Positions 29,162 through 38,516 of a stretch of 64,000 nt of DNA are shown in pieces; the first letter of the stretch is position 1, and the number at the start of each line of letters is the position of its first letter. Made by a program: the position numbers and the translations under genes. The notes under the pieces are model-generated. The model was not told the origin of the DNA. It did not search any database and was given only the letters and a program-made list of their open reading frames with translations. The DNA comes from Streptomyces regalis (GTDB lineage Bacteria; Actinomycetota; Actinomycetes; Streptomycetales; Streptomycetaceae), in the NCBI RefSeq assembly GCF_001509475.1, contig NZ_LLZG01000176.1, forward strand, positions 22,289 through 86,288. Direction: 5' to 3'.

Positions 29162-29575
29162 ATGACCGAGGACACGACGGGCGCCCCGCGCGAGCAGGGC
29201 AGCCAGTGGTACGACAGCGAGGCCGGGCCCCTGGTCCGCCCGTACGCCATGACGGGCGGACGCACCGACCCCGGCCCCACCGGGGTGCGCTTCGACCTGA
29301 TCGCCCTCGTCACCCTGGACGCCGCCGCGCCCGGCGCCGACGACGACACCGCACTCGGGCCGGAACACCGGGCCCTCATCGAGCTGTGCCGTACGGAGAC
29401 GCAGTCGGTCGCGGAACTCGCCGCGGGCGCCGATCTGCCCGTCGGGGTCGTCAGGGTGCTCCTGGGCGACCTCCTGGAACTGGGCTGCGTCACCGTCAGC
29501 CGTCCGGTACCGCCCGCACAGCTTCCGGACGAACGGATTCTGCGCGAGGTGATCGAAGGATTGCGGGCGCTGTAG
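29162..29575 (+). CDS. cvnC: conservon DUF742 protein
   Basis: A 137-residue DUF742 protein, the third component of the conservon. It contains SQWYDSEAGPLVRPYAMTGG, the family opening, and an HTH-like second half (ALIELCRTETQSVAELAAGA and VVRVLLGDLLELGCVTV), ending LREVIEGLRAL as usual. ATG 29162 follows cvnB by 22 bases. The role is thought to be an adaptor between the roadblock protein and the GTPase. The 119 bases to cvnD are longer than usual for conservons and hold no other gene. Confidence 0.92.
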   Translation: MTEDTTGAPREQGSQWYDSEAGPLVRPYAMTGGRTDPGPTGVRFDLIALVTLDAAAPGADDDTALGPEHRALIELCRTETQSVAELAAGADLPVGVVRVLLGDLLELGCVTVSRPVPPAQLPDERILREVIEGLRAL

Positions 29576-29694
29576 ATGACATTCCAGAACCAGTCAAAAG
29601 CAGTCCAATCCCACGAAGGGCAGCCGCAGTTGCCATGATGCTGACTTCGCACCGCGACGTCGACCGATGCCGGCACTCCCGAGAGAAGTGATCG

Positions 29695-30309
29695 ATGGTC
29701 TCCGAGCACTCCGACGCCTCCGACGCCTCCGACGGCGAGACGGCCGCCCTGGCGCTGAAGATCCTTGTCGCCGGCGGATTCGGCGTGGGCAAGACCACCC
29801 TGGTGGGCGCGGTCAGTGAGATCCGGCCGCTGCGCACCGAGGAACTGCTCAGTGAAGCCGGGCAGTTGGTGGACGACACCGGCGGCGTGGACCAGAAGGT
29901 CACCACGACCGTCGCCATGGACTTTGGACGCATCACGATCCGGTCCGGCCTGTCCCTCTACCTCTTCGGCACCCCCGGTCAGGACCGCTTCTGGTTCCTG
30001 TGGGACGAACTGTCACAGGGTGCCCTGGGCGCGGTGGTCCTCGCGGACACCCGGCGCCTGGAGGACTGCTTCCCGGCGGTGGACTACTTCGAGCACCGGC
30101 ACATCCCCTTCGTCGTGGCCGTCAACTGTTTCGCGGGCGCCCGGACGTACGGCGCCCACGACGTCTCACGCGCCCTCGACCTGGACCGGGGTACACCCGT
30201 GGTGCTCTGCGACGCCCGGGACCGCGACTCGGGAAAGGAGGTGCTGATCCGACTCGTCGAGTACGCCGGGCGGATGCACACTGCCCGGCTGCTCGACTCC
30301 GTGGGCTGA
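29695..30309 (+). CDS. cvnD: conservon small GTPase
   Basis: A 204-residue Ras/MglA-like GTPase. The P-loop is GGFGVGKTTLVGAV (about residues 23-36), switch II reads FGTPGQDRFWFLW, and the base-recognition position is VAVNCFAGA rather than a strict NKxD, as in other CvnD proteins. It would cycle between GTP and GDP under control of CvnA and CvnB at the membrane. ATG 29695 is used although no strong ribosome site is visible; the gap after cvnC may hide an earlier start in another position. Confidence 0.92.
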   Translation: MVSEHSDASDASDGETAALALKILVAGGFGVGKTTLVGAVSEIRPLRTEELLSEAGQLVDDTGGVDQKVTTTVAMDFGRITIRSGLSLYLFGTPGQDRFWFLWDELSQGALGAVVLADTRRLEDCFPAVDYFEHRHIPFVVAVNCFAGARTYGAHDVSRALDLDRGTPVVLCDARDRDSGKEVLIRLVEYAGRMHTARLLDSVG

Positions 30310-30410
30310 CCGATTCCCTGCGGGCCGACTGGCTCCATGGGCCCACCGGTTGTCAGCCGCTACCCGCCTCCGGCGCCGACCGCCCGAGGCGCGTGAGACC
30401 GGAACCGCTG

Positions 30411-30839
30411 TCAGTCCGCGACACCCTTCTCCGCCAGTACCTTCTCGATCGTGACGCGGACGAGGAGTTCACCCGGGACGCCGTTGCGGGCTCCGAACTC
30501 CTCCGCGCGTTCCTCGCCCATGTACCGCGCCCCGATACGACCGGCCCAGTGCCTCAACTCCTCGAGATCCTCCGAAATCCGGGCGACGCCCTGAAGCACC
30601 ACGAAGGCGTACGGCGGCCGGTCGACATCCACGCACAGCGCCCCCCGGCCGTCACGGGCCAGATTGCGTCCCTTCACACTCGACTTGCCGGTGTTGAACA
30701 CCACCTCGTCTCCGTCCAGTACGAACCAGATCGGCGTCACATGCGGACTCCCGTCGGCTCGCACGGTCGACAGCTTTCCGGTGCGTGTGCCCTGCGAGAC
30801 GAACGCCCGCCATTCCTCATCGGTCATCTTCTGCGCCAT
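30411..30839 (-). CDS. PPOX-class F420-dependent oxidoreductase
   Basis: A 142-residue split-beta-barrel protein of the pyridoxamine 5'-phosphate oxidase-like, F420/FMN-binding group common in actinobacteria. It contains GKLSTVRADGSPHVTPIWFV, FNTGKSSVKGRNLARD and YAFVVLQGVARI. The reaction cannot be assigned. ATG 30839 is chosen because the reading frame before it is a shadow of the opposite roadblock gene. The gene is convergent with cvnD and divergent from the second roadblock gene, so it interrupts the conservon region on the other strand. Confidence 0.85.
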   Translation of the reverse strand: MAQKMTDEEWRAFVSQGTRTGKLSTVRADGSPHVTPIWFVLDGDEVVFNTGKSSVKGRNLARDGRGALCVDVDRPPYAFVVLQGVARISEDLEELRHWAGRIGARYMGEERAEEFGARNGVPGELLVRVTIEKVLAEKGVAD

Positions 30840-30935
30840 GCCCCCATCCTCCTTGCCCGCGGGCCGGATCGTCGGGAAGGGTGGCGAAGAGATCCTCCGG
30901 CGCAGGGGGAGACATCTACACGGGGAGACCGGAAC

Positions 30936-31349
30936 ATGGCGCAGAACCAGGGACTTGGCTGGTTGCTGGACGACCTGACGGAGCGCGTCGATCATGTGCG
31001 GCACGCGCTGGTGCTGTCCAACGACGGTCTGGTGACAGGCGCGAGCACAGGACTGCGGCGCGAGGACGCAGAGCACCTCGCCGCCGTCTCGTCCGGACTG
31101 CACAGCCTCGCCAAGGGGTCGGGACGGCACTTCGGCGCGGGCAGAGTGCGTCAGACGATGGTCGAGTTCGACGACGCGGTGCTGTTCGTCACGGCGGCGG
31201 GCACCGGCAGCTGTCTGTGCGTGCTCAGCGGCGCGGAGGCGGACATCGGCCAGATCGCCTACGAGATGACCCTGCTCGTCAACCGGGTCGGTGAGCACCT
31301 CGACGTGGACGCCCGACAGCCCGAACGGGCACCGATCACAGACGCCTGA
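30936..31349 (+). CDS. second roadblock/LC7 (CvnB-like) protein
   Basis: A 137-residue roadblock/LC7 protein that is very similar to the CvnB encoded at 28666: both have GLGWLLDDL or LDWLLDDL, VRHALVLSNDGL, GASTGLRREDAEHLAAV, LHSLAKGSGRHFGAG and VRQTMVEFDDA. It lacks the N-terminal extension of the first copy. ATG 30936 follows a GGGGAGA site. No cvnA, cvnC or cvnD copy accompanies it, so it is either a spare subunit of the same complex or a competitor. It most likely arose by local duplication. Confidence 0.88.
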   Translation: MAQNQGLGWLLDDLTERVDHVRHALVLSNDGLVTGASTGLRREDAEHLAAVSSGLHSLAKGSGRHFGAGRVRQTMVEFDDAVLFVTAAGTGSCLCVLSGAEADIGQIAYEMTLLVNRVGEHLDVDARQPERAPITDA

Positions 31350-31475
31350 GCTGCTGTTTCGTCGCCCCCCGGGAGTTATCCACAGGCTCGCCGCGAGATC
31401 CGCCGGACCGGCTACGGTTTTTGTCACGGCGAGCGCACACAGCGTGAGCCATCGACTCCACGGGGGAGACCGACC

Positions 31476-32387
31476 ATGTCAGGCGACACCGTCACGAAAC
31501 CGCACCACCTTTCCTACGCGCCGAGTCGTGCGGCCCGCGAACTGGGACTGAAGCGAGGAGAGCTGGATCTCGCCGTCCACCTCGGACTCATCCGGACCGT
31601 TCCGGACGAGGGAGGTGGGGGCCGACGCGTCTCGCTCTCGGAGATCGACCGGCTGCGTTCGGGGGTCGGGTTCCCCGACTCGTTGCAGGACCGCGTGAAG
31701 GTGGTGGGTACGACAGAGGGCGCGGGCCTCATGGAGGTACCCGTCGGCAGGTTCACGCGCCTGGCACGCCTGGGGCTGGCCGTGCCGGTGAAGTGGTATC
31801 TCAATCGCTACCGAGCCGTGGTCTGGCTGTATCTGGCCGAGGAACTGAAGCAGTTCGCCGCCGATGAGAAGAACGCCCCGCTGCTGAACGCCCGACGTAC
31901 ACCCGAAGGGCTGCGCGGCATGCTGGACGCGGGCGTGGATCTGCGGGCACGCAACTGGCGGGGACGCCATCGGGGATTCCTGCTGCGCATGGCCGACGAC
32001 CCGTGGGGGAGCGCCGGCGCGCTGGCGGCCTTCCTCGACCCCGTCCAGATCGCCGAAATCGTCCCCGACCCCTATGAGCGCTCCCACCTGAACCGCTTCC
32101 GGCCAGGACCGCCGGCATCCGGCGCACCGGGCTCGCCCGCCGCGCACATCGCCGAGAGGATCATGACGGCGGACGACCCGGACGAGATCGGCCTGCTGCG
32201 GGCCGACCTGACGGCAGCACTGGAAGCAGCGCGCGAGAGGCGGCCGGCCCCGCGTCCGACGGCGAGGCGGGTCCAGGCTCCAGCACACCCGGTGCACCTG
32301 GGTTCGCCCCGGTCCGAGGAGTCGGCATCCCCACGCGGCTTGCTGAGCTGGCTGCGTCGCAGAAACCCCCGGGCTACAGCGCCCTGA
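31476..32387 (+). CDS. DUF6397-type protein with N-terminal HTH-like region
   Basis: A 303-residue protein of a streptomycete family I believe is named DUF6397; function unknown. Residues 10-70 look like a MerR-style helix-turn-helix (SRAARELGLKRGELDLAVHL, then VSLSEIDRLR), and the middle (about 95-200) holds LNRYRAVVWLYLAEELKQFA and LRGMLDAGVDLRARNWRGRH. The C-terminus is Pro/Arg-rich. ATG 31476 follows GGGGGAGA. Its last 14 bases overlap the convergent tesB gene. Confidence 0.7.
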   Translation: MSGDTVTKPHHLSYAPSRAARELGLKRGELDLAVHLGLIRTVPDEGGGGRRVSLSEIDRLRSGVGFPDSLQDRVKVVGTTEGAGLMEVPVGRFTRLARLGLAVPVKWYLNRYRAVVWLYLAEELKQFAADEKNAPLLNARRTPEGLRGMLDAGVDLRARNWRGRHRGFLLRMADDPWGSAGALAAFLDPVQIAEIVPDPYERSHLNRFRPGPPASGAPGSPAAHIAERIMTADDPDEIGLLRADLTAALEAARERRPAPRPTARRVQAPAHPVHLGSPRSEESASPRGLLSWLRRRNPRATAP

Positions 32388-33243
32388 ACAGGCCTTCCTG
32401 TACGACGGACACCAGCAGGCGCCCTTCCAGGTCGTAGATCCGCCCCCGGGCGAGGCCCCGTCCACCGGTCGCGATCGGCGACTCCTGGTCGTACAGGAAC
32501 CACTCGTCCGCGCGGAACGGCCGGTGGAACCACATCGCGTGGTCCAGCGACGCGATGTCGAAACTCCGCGGGCCCCACAGGGGTTCGACCGGGATGCGGA
32601 CGGCGTCCAGGAGGGTCATGTCACTGGCGTAGGTCAGCGCGCAGGTGTGCACGACCGGGTCGTCGCCGAGCGGCCCGACCGCGCGCATCCACACCGCGCT
32701 GCGCGGCTCGGCGTCCTTGACCTCCTCGGCGGTCCAGCGCAGCCGGTCCACATAGCGGATGTCGAAGGGCTGACGGCGCGCCATCCGTTCCAACTGCTCG
32801 GGCAGCGCGCCCAGATGCTCCCGGATCTCGTCGGTGACCGTCGGCAGCGACTCCGGGTCCGGGACCTTGCGAGCCGGCGGCAGCTGGTGCTCGAAGCTCC
32901 CTTGCTCAGGCTGATGAAAGGAGGCGGTGAGATTGAAGATCGTGCGGCCCTGCTGCACGGCGGTGACCCGGCGGGTCGTGAACGACCTGCCGTCCCGCAC
33001 CCGTTCGACCTGGTACACGATCGGCACGCCCGGCCTGCCCGGGCGCAGGAAGTACGCGTGCAGCGAGTGCACCGGACGGTCGCCGTCCGTGGTGCGCGCG
33101 GCGGCGACCAGCGCCTGGCCGGCCACCTGGCCGCCGAAGACCCGCTGCAGGGACTCCTGCGGGCTGCGGCCGCGGAAGATGTTGACCTCGATCTGCTCCA
33201 GGTCGAGCAGGTCGACGAGCCTCTCGGCCGGGTTCGTCGTCAT
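32374..33243 (-). CDS. tesB: acyl-CoA thioesterase II
   Basis: A 289-residue double-hotdog thioesterase that hydrolyses medium and long acyl-CoA esters to free acid and CoA. TesB family features are IFRGRSPQESLQRVFGGQV at the N-terminus, VHSLHAYFLRPGRPGVPIVY, and the C-terminal catalytic segment ASLDHAMWFHRPFRADEWFL. Length is as expected. ATG 33243 is 20 bases downstream of the helicase stop on the same strand, so the two may be cotranscribed. The 3' end overlaps the opposite DUF6397 gene by 14 bases. Confidence 0.93.
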   Translation of the reverse strand: MTTNPAERLVDLLDLEQIEVNIFRGRSPQESLQRVFGGQVAGQALVAAARTTDGDRPVHSLHAYFLRPGRPGVPIVYQVERVRDGRSFTTRRVTAVQQGRTIFNLTASFHQPEQGSFEHQLPPARKVPDPESLPTVTDEIREHLGALPEQLERMARRQPFDIRYVDRLRWTAEEVKDAEPRSAVWMRAVGPLGDDPVVHTCALTYASDMTLLDAVRIPVEPLWGPRSFDIASLDHAMWFHRPFRADEWFLYDQESPIATGGRGLARGRIYDLEGRLLVSVVQEGLFRAL

Positions 33244-33262
33244 GGGTGGGATTCTCCTGTGT

Positions 33263-35776
33263 TCACAGCTGGCCTACGTCGGTGACGCGGACCACCGCGC
33301 GGCCCTCCGCGTCGGAGGCAGCGAGGTCGATCTCCGCGCTGATGCCCCAATCGTGGTCGCCGTTCGGGTCGTCGAAGATCTGGCGGACGCGCCACAGGCG
33401 GTTCGCAGGCTCCTCCTCGATCACCAGGAGCTTGGGGCCACGGGCGTTGGGCCCGGTGCCGAGGTCCTCGTACTCGTCCCAGTACTTGTCCATCGCCTCG
33501 CCCCAGGCCTCGGCGTCCCAGCCGGCCTCGGCGTCCAACTCGCCCAGTTCCTCGACCTGGTCGAGGGCGGCGAGCTCGACACGACGGAACATGGCGTTGC
33601 GGACGAGGACGCGGAAGGCGCGCGCGTTGGTGGTGACCGGCTTGACCTCGTCGGCCTTCTCCTGCGCCTCCTCGGCGGTCATCTCCTCCGGGTTGGCGAG
33701 CTGCTCCCACTCATCCAGCAGGCTGGAGTCGACCTGGCGCACCATCTCGCCGAGCCACTCGATCAGATCCTGCAGATCCTCGGACTTGAGATCGTCCGGG
33801 ATGTTGTGGTCGAGAGTCTTGTAGGCGCTGGCGAGGTAGCGCAGCACGATGCCCTCGGTGCGGGCCAACTCGTAGAAGGACACCAACTCCGTGAAGGACA
33901 TCGCCCGTTCGTACATGTCCCGGATGACGGACTTCGGCGACAGCGGATGGTCGCCGACCCAGGGGTGGCTCTTGCGGTACGTGTTGTACGCGTGGAAGAG
34001 CAGCTCCTCCAAGGGCTTGGGGTAGGTGATGTCCTGGAGGCGCTCCATGCGCTCCTCGTACTCGACGCCGTCCGCCTTCATCGCGGCGACGGCCTCGCCC
34101 TTCGCCTTGTTCAGCTGGGCGACGAGGATCTGCCGCGGGTCGTCCAGGGTGGACTCGACGACGGACACCATGTCCAGGGCGTAGGACGGCGACTCCGGGT
34201 CCAGCAGCTCGAACGCGGCAAGCGCGAAGGTGGACAGCGGCTGGTTGAGCGCGAAGTCCTGCTGGAGGTCGACGGTGAGGCGGACGATGCGGCCGGTGGC
34301 GTCCGGCTCGTCGAGATTCTCGACGATGCCGCCGTCCAGCAGCGAGCGGTAGATCGCGATCGCGCGCCGGATGTGCCGCAGTTGCTGCTTGCGCGGCTCG
34401 TGGTTGTCCTCCAACAGGTGCCGCATCGCCTCGAAGGCGTTGCCTGGCCGGGCGATCACCGACAGCAGCATGGTGTGCGTGACCCGGAAGCGGGAGGTCA
34501 GCGGCTCCGGTTCGGAGGCGATGAGCTTCTCGAAGGTGTTCTCCGTCCAGCCGACGAACCCCTCGGGCGCCTTCTTGCGAACGACCTTGCGGCGCTTCTT
34601 CGGGTCGTCGCCGGCCTTGGCGAGCGCCTTCTCGTTCTCGATGACGTGCTCGGGCCCCTGGGCGACGACAAAGCCCGCCGTGTCGAATCCCGCCCGCCCG
34701 GCGCGGCCGGCGATCTGGTGGAACTCCCGGTTGCGCAGGGTGCGGACGCGGTTGCCGTCGTACTTGGTCAGCGCCGTGAACAGCACGGTGCGGATGGGGA
34801 CGTTGACCCCCACGCCCAGTGTGTCCGTGCCGCAGATGACCTTCAGCAGACCGGCCTGCGCGAGCTTCTCCACCAGGCGGCGGTACTTCGGCAGCATGCC
34901 GGCGTGATGGACACCGATGCCGTGCCGCACGTAACGGGAGAGGTTGCGGCCGAACTTGGTGGTGAAGCGGAAGTTGCCGATCAGCTCGGCGATCTGGTCC
35001 TTCTCCTCGCGCGAGCACATGTTGATGCTCATCAGCGCCTGCGCCCGCTCCACGGCCTGCGCCTGCGTGAAGTGCACGATGTAGACCGGTGCCTGCCTGG
35101 TCTGCAGCAGCTCGGTCAGCGTCTCGGTGAGCGGGGTGAGCTTGTACTCGTAGGACAGCGGCACCGGACGGGTCGCCGAGCGGACCACCGCCGTCGGGCG
35201 GCCCGTTCGCCGGGTGAGGTCCGTCTCGAACATCGAGACATCGCCCAGCGTGGCCGACATCAGGATGAACTGCGCCTGCGGCAGCTCCAGGATCGGGATC
35301 TGCCAGGCCCAGCCGCGGTCGCCCTCCGCGTAGAAGTGGAACTCGTCCATGACGACCTGGCCGACGTCCGCCTGCTTGCCGTCGCGCAGCGCGATCGACG
35401 CGAGCACCTCGGCGGTGCAGCAGATGACGGGAGCGTCGGCGTTGACGGACGCGTCGCCGGTCAGCATGCCGACGTTCTCCGTGCCGAAGATCTTGCACAG
35501 CTCGAAGAACTTCTCCGAGACGAGCGCCTTGATCGGAGCGGTGTAGAAGGTGACCTCGTCCCGGGCCAGCGCGGCGAAGTGGGCGCCCGCGGCGATCATG
35601 CTCTTGCCGGAGCCGGTGGGTGTCGACACGATCACGTTCGCGCCGGAGACCACCTCGATCAGCGCCTCCTCCTGATGGGGGTAGAGCGTGAGACCACGCT
35701 CCTCGGCCCACGACTCGAAGGCTTCGTAGAGGGCGTCGGGGTCGGCAGTCGGCGGCAGCTGATCGATGAGGGTCAC
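33263..35776 (-). CDS. DExH-box RNA helicase with DUF3516-type C-terminus
   Basis: An 837-residue superfamily 2 helicase. Walker A is TPTGSGKS (52-59), motif II is DEFH (144-147), followed by LMSATLGD and the C-terminal core phrases HHAGMLPKYRRLVEKL, DTLGVGVNVPIRTV and QIAGRAGRAGFD. This is the Ski2/Dob1-like bacterial group. The remaining 400 residues are the actinobacterial C-terminal region annotated DUF3516. A role in RNA processing or decay is likely but not proven. ATG 35776 opens the gene; the next gene on the opposite strand starts 145 bases away. Confidence 0.92.
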   Translation of the reverse strand: MTLIDQLPPTADPDALYEAFESWAEERGLTLYPHQEEALIEVVSGANVIVSTPTGSGKSMIAAGAHFAALARDEVTFYTAPIKALVSEKFFELCKIFGTENVGMLTGDASVNADAPVICCTAEVLASIALRDGKQADVGQVVMDEFHFYAEGDRGWAWQIPILELPQAQFILMSATLGDVSMFETDLTRRTGRPTAVVRSATRPVPLSYEYKLTPLTETLTELLQTRQAPVYIVHFTQAQAVERAQALMSINMCSREEKDQIAELIGNFRFTTKFGRNLSRYVRHGIGVHHAGMLPKYRRLVEKLAQAGLLKVICGTDTLGVGVNVPIRTVLFTALTKYDGNRVRTLRNREFHQIAGRAGRAGFDTAGFVVAQGPEHVIENEKALAKAGDDPKKRRKVVRKKAPEGFVGWTENTFEKLIASEPEPLTSRFRVTHTMLLSVIARPGNAFEAMRHLLEDNHEPRKQQLRHIRRAIAIYRSLLDGGIVENLDEPDATGRIVRLTVDLQQDFALNQPLSTFALAAFELLDPESPSYALDMVSVVESTLDDPRQILVAQLNKAKGEAVAAMKADGVEYEERMERLQDITYPKPLEELLFHAYNTYRKSHPWVGDHPLSPKSVIRDMYERAMSFTELVSFYELARTEGIVLRYLASAYKTLDHNIPDDLKSEDLQDLIEWLGEMVRQVDSSLLDEWEQLANPEEMTAEEAQEKADEVKPVTTNARAFRVLVRNAMFRRVELAALDQVEELGELDAEAGWDAEAWGEAMDKYWDEYEDLGTGPNARGPKLLVIEEEPANRLWRVRQIFDDPNGDHDWGISAEIDLAASDAEGRAVVRVTDVGQL

Positions 35777-35921
35777 CCACCCATCTTGCCTGCCCTCCTG
35801 CTCCAGAGGGGAATCGGATGCAGGGGCGAAGATCGCGAACGCTACTCTGTGTCGCCGACGACAAGTCAGCGCACCAGGTCAACTGGACAGCGGCACACGA
35901 GGAATGGGGCGGGCAACGGCG

Positions 35922-36716
35922 ATGATGGGACCAGCACACTCACTGTCGGGGGCCGCCGCGTGGCTCGGCGTCGGAGCGGCCGCCGCCGCTGCTGGGCACG
36001 GGATGCCCTGGCCCGTCCTTCTGGCCGGCGCGCTGATCTGTGCCGGTGCGGCCCTCGCTCCGGACCTCGATCACAAGGCGGCCACCATCTCGCGGGCGTT
36101 CGGGCCGCTGTCGCGGTGGCTGTGCGAGATCGTCGACAAGTTGTCCTACGCCGTCTACAAGGCGACGAAGAAGCAGGGCGACCCGCGCCGTTCCGGTGGG
36201 CATCGCACGCTCACGCACACGTGGCTGTGGGCGGTCCTGATCGGCGGCGGCGCCTCAGTCCTGGCGATCACCGGTGGACGCTGGGCGGTGCTGGCGATCC
36301 TGTTCGCGCACATGGTGCTGGCCATCGAGGGCCTGCTGTGGCGCGCGACCCGTGGCTCCAGCGCCGATGTCCTGGTGTGGCTGCTGGCCGCGACCAGCGC
36401 GTGGATCCTCGCGGGCGTCCTGGACAAGCCGGGCAACGGCTCCGACTGGCTGTTCACGGCGCCGGGCCAGGAGTATCTGTGGCTGGGGCTGCCGATCGTG
36501 CTGGGCGCGCTGGTGCACGACATCGGGGACGCGCTGACGGTCTCCGGCTGCCCGATCCTGTGGCCGATCCCGGTGGGACGCAAGCGCTGGTACCCGGTGG
36601 GCCCGCCCAAGGCCATGCGGTTCCGTGCGGGCAGCTGGGTCGAGCTCAAGGTGCTGATGCCGGTGTTCATGGTGCTCGGCGGGGTGGGCTGCGCGGCGGC
36701 GCTCAACGTCATCTGA
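35922..36716 (+). CDS. YdjM/DUF457-type membrane-bound metal-dependent hydrolase
   Basis: A 264-residue membrane protein of the YdjM-like (LexA-regulated inner membrane) family. Putative metal-binding residues are in GPAHSLSGA (His near residue 6), LAPDLDHKAATIS and RRSGGHRTLTHTW; several hydrophobic helices follow, then a membrane-end ALVHDIGDALT motif. The family is annotated as a metal-dependent hydrolase, but biochemical proof is scarce. ATG 35922 is used; ATG 35904 is in frame but its ribosome site is too close. A TACTCT -10-like element lies near 35850. Confidence 0.83.
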   Translation: MMGPAHSLSGAAAWLGVGAAAAAAGHGMPWPVLLAGALICAGAALAPDLDHKAATISRAFGPLSRWLCEIVDKLSYAVYKATKKQGDPRRSGGHRTLTHTWLWAVLIGGGASVLAITGGRWAVLAILFAHMVLAIEGLLWRATRGSSADVLVWLLAATSAWILAGVLDKPGNGSDWLFTAPGQEYLWLGLPIVLGALVHDIGDALTVSGCPILWPIPVGRKRWYPVGPPKAMRFRAGSWVELKVLMPVFMVLGGVGCAAALNVI

Positions 36717-36877
36717 GCGGGACGAGGCAGGCACGTCGCCATCTGAGCGGGAGGGGGTGGGCGGGTCGCCGCGCCGGTGATCCGCCCACCGGACCGAGCC
36801 GCCGGGCGGCGTGGCTCTCCGGTCTGGCCTCCGGCCCCGCCGCCCTGTTCCCCAGATCAGCCACCCTGCTCCCCGGA

Positions 36878-37138
36878 TCAGCCACCCTGTCCCGCTCCGC
36901 CGCCGTAACGCCGCTCGAAGGCGGCGACGCGGCCCTCGGAGTCCACCGTTCGGGCCTTGCCGGTGTGGAAGGGATGGCTCTCCGAGGAGATCTCCACGTC
37001 GACGACCGGGTAGGTCTGGCCGTCGTCCCAGTCGATGGTCTGGTCGCTGGTCGCGGTGGACCGGGTCAGGAAGGCGTAGCCGGCGGCGCGGTCGCGGAAG
37101 ACGACCGGGTGGTAGTCGGGGTGCTTGTCCTGCTGCAT
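36878..37138 (-). CDS. rpmE2: type B 50S ribosomal protein L31
   Basis: An 86-residue ribosomal protein L31 of the zinc-independent type B (C-minus) class: it contains no cysteine at all. The family hallmarks are [29 protein letters not shown] and [23 protein letters not shown]. It replaces the zinc-binding L31 when zinc is scarce and is normally repressed by Zur. I do not see a convincing Zur box upstream. ATG 37138 has GAGGAG seven bases before it. It stands alone. Confidence 0.95.
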   Translation of the reverse strand: MQQDKHPDYHPVVFRDRAAGYAFLTRSTATSDQTIDWDDGQTYPVVDVEISSESHPFHTGKARTVDSEGRVAAFERRYGGGAGQGG

Positions 37139-37243
37139 GCGAACTCCTCGTGTGGCGGCATCGGCAAGGGCCGACGGGGCGGGGCCGAAGGCGCGGGGGT
37201 TGAGCCACAGGGACTGCTGGGTCAGCCGTACGGGGACTGCCGG

Positions 37244-37714
37244 TCAGCCGGACAGGGAGTCCTCGTCGACGATGTGCATGGCGGCCTCCTCGGCGGACGC
37301 CGCCGCGCCGTCGATGCCCACGTCCGTCGCGACGAGTGCGCTCTCCTCGTCCTCGTGGGCGCCTTCGTCGGGTGCCACGAGTCGGCCGGAGCGCATGGCG
37401 CCGACCTCGTTGTCGAGGAGTTCCCCGTCGGTGCCGTCGGCGTCGCCGAGGCCGTCACCGTTGGGGGCGACGACATCGGGCACCTCCTCGGCGAGCCGCT
37501 GGTCGAGGGTCTCGCCCTGTTGGCGCTCGGCGGCCGTCACATCGGCGCGCTCCACCGCCCACGGCCGCTCCGGAGGGGACCAGCCCCGGTCCAGGGGGTC
37601 GTCGACGCCGTCGTTCTCCAGGGTGTCCTCCACGTCGAGCAGCCCCGTGTCCTCACGTTGACCGGATGCGTCGGGCTGGTAGACGTCGTCCCCCCATCCG
37701 TCGGCGCTGTTCAC
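37244..37714 (-). CDS. DUF5709-type acidic protein
   Basis: A 156-residue, strongly acidic hydrophilic protein of a streptomycete family I place in DUF5709 because of the start DDVYQPDASGQ followed by DTLENDGVDDPLDRGWSPPERPW. The middle holds DQRLAEEVPDV and the end AAASAEEAAMHIVDEDSL. Function is unknown and there are no membrane segments. It lies just upstream of rpmE2 on the same strand, separated by about 105 bases. Beyond its start comes a repeat-rich stretch without genes. Confidence 0.72.
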   Translation of the reverse strand: MNSADGWGDDVYQPDASGQREDTGLLDVEDTLENDGVDDPLDRGWSPPERPWAVERADVTAAERQQGETLDQRLAEEVPDVVAPNGDGLGDADGTDGELLDNEVGAMRSGRLVAPDEGAHEDEESALVATDVGIDGAAASAEEAAMHIVDEDSLSG

Positions 37715-38350
37715 GGGTACCTCCAGGTGGTGGGGACGGGCCCGAACTCACCGCGGTCGGCGGCGGGCCGCCGCGGCGCGGGGCACAGGCCGCACCCGGC
37801 GCGAACCGCGTGGTTCCCGGGTGCTCCCCGAACCGGTGCCGCTATCCAGCCTTCCACCCCTTTTCGCCCCGGCGCAACGGCACGGAGCAAGGGCGGGGGC
37901 TCGGGATCGGCCGGATCCCGAAACCGCGCCGTTGCGCCGGGCCACCTCCACCCGGCCAGTCCCACACCCGCCCCCCTGCGGGTTCCGGCCGCCTCGGCGC
38001 TCCCGGTCACCGCGAGCTGCGTTTTTCGGCCCCGCCGAGCCGGCCTCTGGGCTTTGGTCGGCCGGTGTTGCCTGGGTGGGCCGACCGTGGTTCCGGCTTG
38101 GTCGGCGGGGGCGCTTGCCCTGAGTGGCCGTGCTTTCCGGCTCCGGTCTGGCGGGGCGTCGGGTGTGGACGGACGGTGCTTGCGGCCTTGTCAGCCACGA
38201 TTCCGGCTGGCGCCGACCGTCCCCGCCGATTCCGGCCGCCGGTCAAGGCTCCCGGTCGCCGTAGCCGACCGCACCTTGACCCCAGCCGCCCGCGGCTACC
38301 GGCTTCAGCCAAGTCGGCCAAGGCCCCCCGGCCTCAGCCGACTGCGCGTC

Positions 38351-38399
38351 CAGCCTTCAGTCGGCCAGGCCTCTCGCCCGAGCCCAGCGCACGTCCAGC
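38351..38399. repeat. 49-bp direct repeat, copy 1
   Basis: Identical over 49 bases to 38517-38565, beginning CAGCCTTCAGTCGGCCAGGC and ending in ACGTCCAGC. The next bases (CGCTCGGCCA) are also shared after one mismatch. Confidence 0.85.
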
Positions 38400-38516
38400 C
38401 CCGCTCGGCCACAGCTTCCGCCCAACCCCACCGTGCGCCCAGGCCCGCTCAGCCACAGCTCCCCAGCACGCCTCCCCGCGGCCAAGGCGTTCGCCTCAGC
38501 CCAGCCCAGCCCAGCC

